Shown in pieces: positions 16,882 to 26,140 of a stretch of 64,000 bases of DNA (positions are counted from its first letter, which is position 1; each line of letters opens with the position of its first letter). Made by a program: the position numbers and the translations under genes. The notes under the pieces were generated by a model, which was not told the origin of the DNA, ran no database searches, and was given only the letters and a program-made list of their open reading frames with translations. This DNA comes from CAVWQV01 sp963757115. Lineage in GTDB: Bacteria > Pseudomonadota > Alphaproteobacteria > Acetobacterales > Acetobacteraceae. The stretch lies in NCBI GenBank assembly GCA_963757115.1, contig CAVWQV010000006.1:806001-870000 (forward strand). The letters are read 5' to 3'.

Positions 16882-19266
16882 ATGCTTCATCATGAACGCT
16901 TGAGACCGCCATCCCGTGACTATCCGGCCGACGAGTGGGCCATCATCGAAAAACGGTTCCATCCCGAATTCCTTGCCCAATCCGAAACCATGCTGGCGCT
17001 CGGCAACGGATATCTCGGCATGCGGGGGTGCCCTGAAGAGGGCGGCCCGAGCATTGAAAACAGTACGCTCATCAACGGATTTTATGAAACCCGGCCGATC
17101 ATCTATGGAGAAGACGCGTATGGTTTTGCGAAGACGGGGCAAACCATCGTCGCAGTGACCGACAGCAAGATCATCAAGCTTTTCGTAGATGACGAACCCT
17201 TCTGGCTACCGGACGCGAACCTGCGCAGCTACGACCGACGGCTCAACATGAGATCGGGAACCCTCGACCGGCAAATTCTTTGGGAAACGTCCGCCGGCAA
17301 ACAGGTGTTGATCACGTCTAGGCGACTGGTTTCCTTTGCCAACAGGCACGTTGCGGCAATCTCCTATTGCGTGAAGCTCCTCAACGCGGATGCCTCCGTC
17401 GTAATCTCCTCCGAGATCGTGGCGAGCCAACCGACCTCCGCCATCGACGAAAGTGATCCGCGACAGACAAGACGCTTTGATGGCCGGGTTCTGCATCACC
17501 GAAACAGCTACAGCCGGGATCGTCGGATCGTGCTGTGCCATGCCACCGAAAAGAGCCGCCTGACCCTGGCCTGTGCCACCGACACTGCGCTGGATACCGC
17601 TTGCCCTCACGCCCACAAGGTTGCCAACAACGAAGACTTCGGTCAGGTCGCGTTCACGATCGCGGCAAGGCCCGGATCTGCCATCCAGCTCACGAAATAC
17701 ATGGTCTATCACACCTCTGGCACGGCCTCTGCCGAAGAACTCTGCGGCCGGGCCGAGTGGACGATCGATCGCATCAAAGATCAGGGGTTTCAACGACTGC
17801 TCGATGACCAGGAGCAGTACATGGACGAGTTCTGGCACCGCAGCGATGTCCAGGTCCGAGACGTGAGGGAAGACCGGACGAAGCGCAGTACTGTGGAAAT
17901 CCAGCAGGCCATCCGCTTCAATCTGTTTCACATGCTGCAGGCCTCGGCACGTGCGGAAAACACCGGTGTGCCGGCGAAAGGAGTCACCGGGCAGGCCTAC
18001 GACGGGCACTATTTCTGGGACACGGAGATCTATCTTCTACCATTCCTGATATACACGTCTCCTCGCATCGCCAAGAATCTGCTGGCGTTCCGCTATCGAA
18101 TTTTGCCTCAAGCGCGAGCACGCGCCCGAGAACTCGGGCACCGAGGTGCCATGTTCCCATGGCGTACCATAAACGGTGAGGAGGCGTCCGCTTACTACGC
18201 CGCCGGGACCGCGCAATACCATATCAATGCAGATATCATGTACGCGTTGCGAAAATACGTGCAGGCGACCGGCGACGAGAGCTTCTTGCGCGACTACGGC
18301 GCAGAAATGCTGGTTGAAACGGCTCGCCTGTGGCGCGATCTGGGTTTCTACTCCGAGACAAAAGGCGGGAAGTTCTGCATCAACGCTGTCACCGGTCCCG
18401 ATGAATACAACACGGTAGTCAATAACAACGCTTATACTAATCTAATGGCCCGGGAAAATTTACGCTACGCCGCCCAGACCGTCGAGGCTCTGCGGGAACT
18501 GGACCCAGACGCGTTCAATGCGCTTGTCCACAAAACAGCGCTCAAGTCCCCGGAGGAGGAGGAGGCCTGGAAGCACGCCGCGGAGAACATGTACGTTCCT
18601 TATGACGAGAAACTAGGGATCATCCCGCAGGATGATCAGTTCCTCGACAGAGAGCCCTGGGATTTTCAAAACACGCCAAGCGACCACTATCCGCTGCTAT
18701 TGTTTTATCATCCACTCAACATCTATCGGAAGCAGGTGATCAAACAGGCGGACGTGGTCCTGGCAATGTTCCTGTTGGGCGATGCCTTCTCCCTGGACGC
18801 CAAAAAACGTAACTTTGCCTTCTACGAACCATTGACGACCGGCGACTCATCCTTGTCGTCGTCTGTCGAAGCGATCATCGCGGCGCAGGTTGGTGAGGTA
18901 GACAAAGCGGTTCGGTACGGAATGGCAGGACTGCTGATGGACCTCGCCGACGTCGGTGGAAACGTCAAGGATGGCTGCCACATTGCTTCGATGGGCGGTA
19001 CTTGGATGATGCTGGCGTACGGACTTGGCGGCATGCGAGACAATGGCGGACGACTGTCGTTCTGGCCGCGCCGGGCGCCGGAGGACAATGCCACACTTCG
19101 CTTCTCAGTGACCTATCAAGGTCAGATGCTGACGGTCGAAATCAGTCTGGAGCAGGTGGAATACACACTGCGTAAGGGCGAGTGTCTGGTAATCGGCCAC
19201 GAAGTAGAGGAGATCGAGTTGACGTCGGAACATCCGACGGCGACCCGGCCCGTTAGCAGGAGATAA
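16882..19266 (+). CDS. Glycoside hydrolase family 65 protein, second copy (maltose/trehalose phosphorylase-like)
   Basis: This 794-residue protein has complete GH65 architecture: ETMLALGNGYLGMRG near residue 35, GHYFWDTEIYLLPF near 375, and TGPDEYNTVVNNNAYTN with the catalytic Glu508. KQVIKQADVVLAM near 616 is the phosphate-binding region, and SSLSSSVEAI follows. It differs strongly from the first GH65 gene in length, in its N-terminal domain and in base composition: sampled stretches are near 52-57 percent GC against about 70 in the first copy. That suggests a separate origin. A purine-rich AAGGGAAGG stretch precedes ATG 16882. Disaccharide plus phosphate giving beta-glucose-1-P is the family reaction; the specific sugar is not evident. 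Confidence 0.9.
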   Translation: MLHHERLRPPSRDYPADEWAIIEKRFHPEFLAQSETMLALGNGYLGMRGCPEEGGPSIENSTLINGFYETRPIIYGEDAYGFAKTGQTIVAVTDSKIIKLFVDDEPFWLPDANLRSYDRRLNMRSGTLDRQILWETSAGKQVLITSRRLVSFANRHVAAISYCVKLLNADASVVISSEIVASQPTSAIDESDPRQTRRFDGRVLHHRNSYSRDRRIVLCHATEKSRLTLACATDTALDTACPHAHKVANNEDFGQVAFTIAARPGSAIQLTKYMVYHTSGTASAEELCGRAEWTIDRIKDQGFQRLLDDQEQYMDEFWHRSDVQVRDVREDRTKRSTVEIQQAIRFNLFHMLQASARAENTGVPAKGVTGQAYDGHYFWDTEIYLLPFLIYTSPRIAKNLLAFRYRILPQARARARELGHRGAMFPWRTINGEEASAYYAAGTAQYHINADIMYALRKYVQATGDESFLRDYGAEMLVETARLWRDLGFYSETKGGKFCINAVTGPDEYNTVVNNNAYTNLMARENLRYAAQTVEALRELDPDAFNALVHKTALKSPEEEEAWKHAAENMYVPYDEKLGIIPQDDQFLDREPWDFQNTPSDHYPLLLFYHPLNIYRKQVIKQADVVLAMFLLGDAFSLDAKKRNFAFYEPLTTGDSSLSSSVEAIIAAQVGEVDKAVRYGMAGLLMDLADVGGNVKDGCHIASMGGTWMMLAYGLGGMRDNGGRLSFWPRRAPEDNATLRFSVTYQGQMLTVEISLEQVEYTLRKGECLVIGHEVEEIELTSEHPTATRPVSRR

Positions 19267-19346
19267 GGCTCCGCATCTCTACCGGTTTTAAATCTCGCAA
19301 TGCCAGGTAATCTCCGGCGTAGGAAGGGCACTCCGCTCGCTCTGCA

Positions 19347-20306
19347 TCAACGAGAGCCGATGTCTGGGCCGGACACGGTTATCCGCGCCCAATCGAGGCC
19401 AGGATCGAACGTTCTGATCGCTGCGGCGCGCGCGTTCGTCTCCGGGCCGAGATCTTTCTGGAACACGGTCCCGTCCTCACCGACGACGAAAGTCATTACG
19501 CCGGAGGCGCCGAACATCGCAGGCCACGCGATCAGTCCGAAGCCGCCCGTCATCAGGCCGCCTTGCACATAACTCTTCGCGCCGCCGAGCGCGTTAGGGC
19601 CTTGCGCGGTCAGGATCCGATAGTAGTAGCCCTGATAGGGAATCAGCTTGCCCGCCTCGCTCTGGCCCGGATAGCCCTCCTCGACAGCGCTCTCGACCAG
19701 CGGACCGAGCGGGCTTTCGGGAATGCCGGGTGCGGGCGGCCAGTACAACCCGTCGTAATTCCCTTCGGTACTGACCAGCCGCATGGCGTAGCGGCCCTTC
19801 CCGGTAGCCTGCTTGAATAGGTCGAAATACGCGTGCTGCGCGTCGACATAGGCCAGTGCGAAGCGGATCGCGGCGATTTCATTGCGGCCGATACGTCGGT
19901 CGACGATCTCCTGCGCGCCTGCCTGCGAATCGAAAACCCATTCTCCGTCGCGCCTCACGAGCGGCATCGGGAGCGGCCAATCGTTGCCCCCGACCTGGAG
20001 CGACAACCGGTCCTGCCCGTCCGCGACGAGCGCATGGCGCTCGGCGTAGGCGTCGAGGAAGCGCTGCGCCTCCTGCCGATCCTTCACGGGATCGCCGGAA
20101 CGAACGAGGTTTTCGCTGCCGGGCCCGAGAATGCGTGCCAGAGTGTCGCGGTCATCGGCTTGCAACGCGCCGACCAGGGCGGCGACCGCCTCGTCCGGAC
20201 TTTGAAAGCGGGTCTGCGACGTGGATTCCGCAGGCGAACCGGTGCTCCAAGCGAGAGCGGCCGCGAGCAGGAGGGGGCGGATCAGCTTCCGGATGCGGTC
20301 CTTCAC
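19347..20306 (-). CDS. DUF2950 family exported protein
   Basis: This 319-residue protein starts at GTG 20306, one base after the upstream DUF3300 stop. An N-terminal signal peptide (about residues 6-25, ending SPAES) precedes FQSPDEAVAALVGAL, the conserved opening of DUF2950. Later conserved pieces are EWVFDSQAGAQEI, EIAAIRFALAYVDAQ, a PYQGYYYRILTAQG motif near residue 235, GGFGLIAWPA and GEDGTVFQKDLG. The family is periplasmic or secreted and of unknown function, and is very often encoded directly after a DUF3300 gene, as here. The fixed pairing suggests the two proteins work together at the cell envelope. Confidence 0.88.
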   Translation of the reverse strand: MKDRIRKLIRPLLLAAALAWSTGSPAESTSQTRFQSPDEAVAALVGALQADDRDTLARILGPGSENLVRSGDPVKDRQEAQRFLDAYAERHALVADGQDRLSLQVGGNDWPLPMPLVRRDGEWVFDSQAGAQEIVDRRIGRNEIAAIRFALAYVDAQHAYFDLFKQATGKGRYAMRLVSTEGNYDGLYWPPAPGIPESPLGPLVESAVEEGYPGQSEAGKLIPYQGYYYRILTAQGPNALGGAKSYVQGGLMTGGFGLIAWPAMFGASGVMTFVVGEDGTVFQKDLGPETNARAAAIRTFDPGLDWARITVSGPDIGSR

Positions 20307-20307
20307 G

Positions 20308-21852
20308 CTAACGTCTCCCCCCACGGCCCCCTCCGCCACCCCCACGTCCCCCTCCGCCACCGCCACGGGCGCCCCCGCCACCCCCGCCGCGCTGCATGCC
20401 TCCGCCGCGAGCACCGCCGCCTCGCTGCGCGCTGGCGGCTTGGCGGCTCTGGCTGCCCCGCTGTCCGTAAGCCGCAGCGCGCTTGCCCTCGCCCGTCCCG
20501 CCAAACGCCCCTGAACCCGCTCTCTGTCCGCCGCCTTGCGGCCGCTGGAGACCACCCCCCTGGCCAGCCTGCCGCGAGGGCTGCTGGCGGGGCGTCGCGT
20601 CGGCCCGTCGGCCTTGACCGCCGCCGGGTCGCTGAGCACCGGGGCGCTGGGTCTCCCCGCCTCCGGCGCGCTGCGTCCCATCGCGACGTTGACCTTGCCC
20701 CGCGCCGGGACGCTCCCCTGGAGAGCGCTGCCCCTGACCAGCGCCTGGCCGCTGCGCCTGGCCACCGCCCGGCCGGCTTCCGGGACTGAGATCCGCCCGG
20801 TTTTGCAGATTGCCGGCTCCCGAGGAGGGCCGCGGACGATCGACCAGGTTGGCAGGAACTCCGACGCTGGCCCGTCCGATCGCGTTCGACGGAAGCCCGG
20901 TATTCCGCCCGGGCCGCCCGACCGGGCCGGCCGGCGGCCGGCTCAGATTGGCCGACGTGCGACCGGCCGGTCGGTTGAGCGACGGGCTCCAGGTGTTCGA
21001 GGCGGTCCGCGTCGCGATTGGCATTGATGTTGTTCCAGCGATTGGAGTTGATGTTCACGTCGCCGCCGCCCCAGTTAGGGCTGGCCCAGCCCCAGAGGCC
21101 GGCGGTGATCGCGACTCCCGCCCCGAACGCGAGGCCGCTCATCAGCGCGGTTCCTGGCACGTAGGCCGGGGCGGGTGCGGCGACGACCGCCGGATAGGCG
21201 GGGTACGGCCAGCTGCCGTAGACGGTCGTCGGGTTGTAGCTCGGCACATAGACAACGTTCGGATCCGCCGGCTGGATGACGATCGTGCTTGAGGCTGGAG
21301 CGGGCGCTCCGGCGCCAGACGGCGGCGCCACCGAGCCGCCGCCCACCTCTTCCGTAAGAACCACCTGCTGCGGCGTCGATTTGAGGTTTCCCTCCGCCTG
21401 TGCCTGGCGCCTCAGCCGCTGGATGCTGTCGAGCACCTCCTCCTGCTCGTTGGCGAATGCGTACCGAGTTGCTGCGTCCACTCGAGATTGTTGTCGAGCT
21501 GAGAGAGGGCTTGCGGGAAAGGAATGAGCGACTTGACGCTCGGGTCCCAGTCGAGCGGCTCGAGCGCCCGGGTCAGGGCGTCACCCTTCAGAGCGGCGTG
21601 ATCCCCCTCCTTGAGCCACCTTGCGGCGGCGACGACCTGCAGCGGGAAGGTCGATGCCATGAGCACCTGGGTCAGCAGCGTATCCGGGTAAAGCGCGATC
21701 GGAGCCAGCAACGCGTCGATCTGCTGGACGGTGAAGCCACCGGGCTCCTCCGCGTTTGCCGGCGATGTCGAGCCGGGTGACGCCGGCTGCGCTCCGGCCG
21801 GGGTCGGAGCTCCGGCGTTTAGGATGATAAGGCTGGCAGTCACCCGGCACAT
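20308..21852 (-). pseudogene. DUF3300 family exported protein, two frameshifts
   Basis: The probable start is ATG 21852, with GGAGGCGGAG upstream and a short signal sequence. The first segment carries the DUF3300 core: FTVQQIDALLAPIALYPD, TLLTQVLMAST and LIPFPQ. The frame breaks near 21465 after LEWTQQLG and continues in another frame with YAFANEQEEVLDSIQRLR and VYVPSYNPTTVYG, which is the domain end. It breaks again near 21015 and continues as a Pro/Arg/Gln-rich then Arg-Gly-Gly-rich tail to 20308. Each shift is one base. Without them the protein would be about 510 residues, a normal length. Function is unknown; it is tightly paired with DUF2950. Confidence 0.8.
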
Positions 21853-22199
21853 GCGCGCAACGCTCCGCCTCCACACGAGGCTTCCTCGCGTCGCTCGGGG
21901 AATTCGCACCGGACGGCCTCCGTTCATCCCTGTAGCTTCCCAAACTTTTGTGCTCCGACGATTGAGGCAGATCAATGAGGCCGGAATCGTCGCGTGGGAG
22001 GACGTTCGCGTGGGAGGACGTGCCGGACGAGACGCGTCGTCCGCGGCTGTCGAAGCGACGAGCGCGCCCGATGCCCGCCGCCATAACTTAACACTGTCGG
22101 TCGCGACTATTGCAGTATCGTTGCGGCCCACCAAGCACGCACATTCGTCTTACCCGGACGGCTTCGGTCGTCTCAATCGCCACACGATTAGGAGCCCCG
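21853..22199. other. Divergent promoter region between DUF3300 and DUF3141 genes
   Basis: These 347 bases separate two divergent genes. They contain one FixK/FNR-type box (21962-21975) about 110 bases from the DUF3300 start and 225 bases from the DUF3141 start. A near-duplicated motif CGTGGGAGGACGT occurs twice around 21992-22022. No gene is seen. Confidence 0.5.
21962..21975. promoter_or_regulatory. FixK/FNR-type box between divergent DUF3300 and DUF3141 genes
   Basis: The site reads TTGAGGCAGATCAA and matches TTGAT-N4-ATCAA at 9 of 10 half-site bases. It could serve either divergent gene; it is closer to the DUF3300 start. Confidence 0.55.
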
Positions 22200-24375
22200 A
22201 TGTTGGGAAGCGGTCTGCAGGCGGCACATGAGTACTGGCTGGATGCCTATCAGCGCTCCATCCTATTTCTCGACGTGCTGCGCGAGCGAGGCGACGGCTA
22301 TCTGGCGCATAACGCGAGCAAGGTGCCGAATGTCCTGAGTTTCAAAGCCGAGCTCGTTCTCGATGGGCGAACGCTGCCTCGGCCGGTCAATTATCTGCTC
22401 GTCCGCATCCCGCCGCCAGGCGGGGTGACGACGGACCCGCGTAAGCCACCGTTCATCGTCGTCGATCCGCGCGCAGGGCACGGCCCGGGGATCGGCGGCA
22501 TGAAGCAGGACAGCGAGATCGGGGTCGCGCTTGCGGCGGGCCACGCCTGCTATTTCGTGGGTTTCCTGCCCGAGCCGGTGCCCGGCCAGACCGTCGAGGA
22601 CGTGTGCCGCGCTGAGGCAGCGTTCGTGGAGGAAGTGGCATCCCGGCATCCGGACGCCGACGGCAAGCCGGTCATCGTCGCGAATTGCCAGGCCGGCTGG
22701 CAGATCATGATGATGGCGGCGATGCGGCCGGAGCTCGCCGGGCCGATCCTGCTCGCTGGATCGCCCCTGTCCTACTGGGCGGGCGTGCGCGGGAAAAACC
22801 CGATGCGCTATCTCGGCGGCGTGCTCGGCGGAACCTGGCTCACTGCCCTCGCCGGCGACATGGGACATGGGATCTTCGACGGTGCCAATCTGGTCGCCAA
22901 CTTCGAGATGCAGAACCTCGCGAACACCTATTGGCAGAAGGCGTACAATGTTTACGCCAACGTCGACAAGGAGGCCGCGCGTTTTCTCGAGTTCGAGACG
23001 TGGTGGGGCAGTCCGGTACTGCTGAACGCCGAGGAGATGCAGTGGATCGCCGACAACCTGTTCGTCGGCAATAAGCTTGCCACGGGCGAGATACGCTCTT
23101 CGGATGGCTCCCGGGTCGACCTGCGCAACATCCGCTCGCCGATCATCGTCCTCTGCTCCTGGGGCGACAACATCACGCCGCCCCAGCAGGCACTCGGGTG
23201 GATCACCGATCTCTACGACAACGAACGGGAACTCGTCGCGAACGGCCAGACCATCGTTTACACCTTGCATCAAACGATCGGCCATCTCGGCATCTTCGTA
23301 TCGGGAAAGGTCGCAACCAAGGAGCATGGCGAGTTCGCCACCTGCATGGAGATGATCAATCTCCTGCCGCCCGGACTGTACGAGGCGATCATCACGGAGG
23401 TCGAACCCGGCATCGAGCACCCCGAGCTTATTCAGGGAAAATACCTGTTCCGACTGGAAGCGCGGACCATCGAGGACATACGGGCGCTTGGAGGCAATCC
23501 GCCCGAGGACGATCTCCGCTTCGCGGCCGCAGCGCGCGTCTCCGATGCTGGCGTCGGCCTTTATCGCGCCATCGCCGGACCTGGGATCCGCGCATCGTCG
23601 ACCGAGCAAGGGGCCAGTCTACAGCGGCGGCTCCACCCGCACCGGCTTCGGTTCGCCGCCTTCTCGGGCGAGAACCCCGCAATGGCGCCGGTGAAGTCGC
23701 TTGCCGAGCAGGTGCGCGCCGACCGCCGGCCGGTCGCGCCCGATAATCCCTTCATGCAGATGGAAAAGGCGGTCTCCGGAAACATCGCGTCCTGGCTTGA
23801 GATGTGCGGAAACATGCGGGATGCCTGGACCGAGGCATTCTTCCTGAACACCTATGGCTCGCCGTTGCTTCAGGCGATGGTCGGCCTCGGGCCGCAAGTG
23901 CCGCTCGCACACCGCCGGGTCGAACGAGACCTTGCACGGGAGGCGACGGAAGCCAAGCTCCGAGCCGAGCTCGAGACCCAGTTCGAGCTGGGCGGGATCG
24001 CCGAGGCGGCGCTGCGGGCGCTGCTGTATGTGCGGCTCCCGGGAGGCAGCGTCGATGAGCGCGGCTTCGCCATGATCGAGGCGGTCCGGGCCGCGCAGCC
24101 GCCGGATCGTCGCATGAGCCTCGCGCAGCTCAAGGAGGTGATCCGGACCCAGTTACCTGCTGGTTCGACTGGACGAACAGCGTGCGATACGAGCGATCCC
24201 GAAGCTCCTGCCCCATGATCAGGCGCAGCGCCGCACCACGCTGGAAGCGATTCGTAGCGTTCTTTCCGCGCGCGGAGCACTGGACGCCGAGGGCGCCCGC
24301 CGTCTCGGGGAGATCGAACCGCTCTTCGGCGTCGAAACGCCGAGTCCGGCCCGCAAGGAGAGCGCTCATGCCTGA
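22200..24375 (+). CDS. DUF3141 protein (poly-3-hydroxyalkanoate synthase-like alpha/beta hydrolase), C-terminal frameshift
   Basis: The start is ATG 22200 with AGGAGC upstream. The protein contains an alpha/beta-hydrolase core: FIVVDPRAGHGPGIGG near residue 82, then IVANCQAGWQ near 160 where PhaC enzymes have the nucleophile box (here Cys is followed by Gln-Ala-Gly), and LCSWGDNITPP near 318. A helical C-terminal part contains PDNPFMQMEKAVS. The uninterrupted frame stops at 24218. A one-base shift near 24150 would restore YLLVRLDEQRAIRAIPKLL and a normal end at 24375, overlapping the next gene. DUF3141 proteins are typically encoded with phosphate acyltransferase and acetate kinase; their true reaction is not established. 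Confidence 0.85.
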
Positions 24376-25333
24376 GGCAGCAGGCGGGAAGCCTGACGCT
24401 GTGCATGAGAAGTACGAGCGCCTGGTTGCGGCCGCCAAGACCAGGCCGCCAATCGTCACCGCCGTCGCTCATCCCTGCGACACGATCTCGCTGCAAGGTG
24501 CCGCGGAGGCGGCACGGCTCGGATTGATCGTGCCGATCCTCGTGGGGCCGTCCGCGAAGATCCGGGACGCTGCCCGGCGCGCCGAGATCGACATCGCATC
24601 GCTCGAGATGATCGACGCGGCTCATAGCCATGATTCGGCCGAGAAGGCGGTTGAGCTCGTGCGGTGCGGCCGGGCGGAGGCCCTCATGAAAGGCAGCCTC
24701 CACACCGACGAGTTGATGGGCGCCGTGGTCGCGCGCGACACAGGCATCCGGACGGCGCGGCGCATCAGCCATTGCTTCGTCATGGATGTCCCGGGTCACC
24801 GAGACGCGCTCATCATCACGGATGCGGCCGTGAACATCGCGCCGAGCCTCGCGGACAAGGTCGACATCGTCCAGAATGCGATTGACCTCGCGCACGCGCT
24901 GGGCGTCGCGGAGGTGCGCGTCGCTATCTTGAGCGCGACGGAGACGGTCAATCCCAAGGTGCCGTCCACCATTGAGGCGGCGGCCCTCTGCAAGATGGCG
25001 GACAGGGGGCAGATCACCGGGGCGGTGCTGGACGGGCCGCTCGCGCTCGACAACGCGATAAGTGCCGAGGCCGCCGCGATCAAGCGGATCGAGTCTCCTG
25101 TGGCCGGCCGTGCCAACGTTCTCGTTGCCCCCGACCTCGAGGCCGGAAACATGCTCGCGAAGAGCCTCTCGTTTCTGGCCGGAGCCGACGCTGCCGGGAT
25201 CATCCTCGGTGCTCGCGTGCCGATCATCCTGATGAGCCGGGCCAACTCGTTGCTCACCCGGCTGGCGTCCTGCGCCGTCGCGTTGCTCGTCGCTCACGCG
25301 CGCCGGGCCGACCCCGCCGCCACAATTCGCTGA
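24368..25333 (+). CDS. Phosphate acetyl/butyryltransferase family protein
   Basis: This 321-residue protein belongs to the PTA/PTB family. It has TAVAHPCDTISLQGAAEA near residue 28, VPILVGP near 50, a MKGSLHTDEL motif near 100, HCFVMDVPG near 130, ITDAAVNI near 146 and DGPLALDNAIS near 218. The enzymes transfer acyl groups between CoA and phosphate. Within this operon it would connect acetyl phosphate and acetyl-CoA. The length without an extra N-terminal domain fits the stand-alone form. The start overlaps the DUF3141 end (in its restored frame), and FabI follows after 9 bases, so this is an operon. Acetyl versus butyryl preference cannot be told by eye. Confidence 0.88.
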   Translation: MPEAAGGKPDAVHEKYERLVAAAKTRPPIVTAVAHPCDTISLQGAAEAARLGLIVPILVGPSAKIRDAARRAEIDIASLEMIDAAHSHDSAEKAVELVRCGRAEALMKGSLHTDELMGAVVARDTGIRTARRISHCFVMDVPGHRDALIITDAAVNIAPSLADKVDIVQNAIDLAHALGVAEVRVAILSATETVNPKVPSTIEAAALCKMADRGQITGAVLDGPLALDNAISAEAAAIKRIESPVAGRANVLVAPDLEAGNMLAKSLSFLAGADAAGIILGARVPIILMSRANSLLTRLASCAVALLVAHARRADPAATIR

Positions 25334-25342
25334 GGCAACGCC

Positions 25343-26122
25343 ATGACCGATCAAATTCGCCCCGTCCTGACCGGGCACAAGGCACTCGTCGTCGGCGTCG
25401 CCAACGATCAATCCATCGCCTATGGCTGCGCGAAGGCGTTCCGCACTGCCGGCGCGGATGTTGGGATCACGTGGCTCAACGAGAAGGCCCGGCCGCACGT
25501 CGAGCCGCTGGCGAACGAGCTTGAAGCCTCGATCACCGCCCCACTCGACGTGTCCGCGCCGGGCGAGCTGGAAGCGGTGTTCGACCGGATCCGCGCGCAG
25601 TGGGGCAAGCTTGACATTCTCGTCCACTCGATCGCCTTCGCGCCGAAGGCGGACCTTCAAGGCGGGCTGCTCGCCTGTTCGGCCGAGGGTTTCGCCAAGG
25701 CGATGGACATCTCCTGCCACTCCTTCATCCGCATGGCCCGCCTCGCCGCGCCGCTGATGACCGATGGCGGGACCATGTTCGCAATGAGCTACTACGGTGC
25801 CAACCGTGTCGTGCCGAACTACAACATGATGGGGCCGGTCAAAGCGGCGCTTGAGGCGGCCTGCCGGTATCTTGCCTTCGAGCTCGGACCCATGGACATC
25901 CGGGTGCATGCTATCTCTCCCGGACCGCTCAAGACCCGTGCATCCTCCGGCATCAAGGATTTCGAGTTGCTGCTCAACGAGGCGGCGCAGAAAACGCCGA
26001 TCGGCGAACTGATCGACATCATGGACGTCGGTTTCGCCTGCGCCTATCTGGCAACGCCGTTCGCGAGACGGATCACCGGCGGCACCATCTATGTCGATGG
26101 TGGCACCAACATCGTGGCCTGA
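25343..26122 (+). CDS. fabI: Enoyl-[acyl-carrier-protein] reductase FabI-like
   Basis: This 259-residue SDR protein has the FabI variant of the nucleotide loop (VVGVANDQSIAYG, residues 16-28), VHSIAFAPK near 93 and the active-site spacing Y-x6-K in YNMMGPVK near 155. It ends in GGTIYVDGG. FabI reduces enoyl-ACP in fatty acid synthesis. Here it lies between the phosphate acyltransferase and acetate kinase genes in one operon, with gaps of 9 and about 18 bases. That fixed company suggests a role in low-oxygen lipid or redox metabolism, for instance as an NAD(P)H sink, rather than the main housekeeping FabI. The family call is strong; the specialised role is inferred. Confidence 0.88.
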   Translation: MTDQIRPVLTGHKALVVGVANDQSIAYGCAKAFRTAGADVGITWLNEKARPHVEPLANELEASITAPLDVSAPGELEAVFDRIRAQWGKLDILVHSIAFAPKADLQGGLLACSAEGFAKAMDISCHSFIRMARLAAPLMTDGGTMFAMSYYGANRVVPNYNMMGPVKAALEAACRYLAFELGPMDIRVHAISPGPLKTRASSGIKDFELLLNEAAQKTPIGELIDIMDVGFACAYLATPFARRITGGTIYVDGGTNIVA

Positions 26123-26140
26123 CTGGATCGGGGCAAGGAC

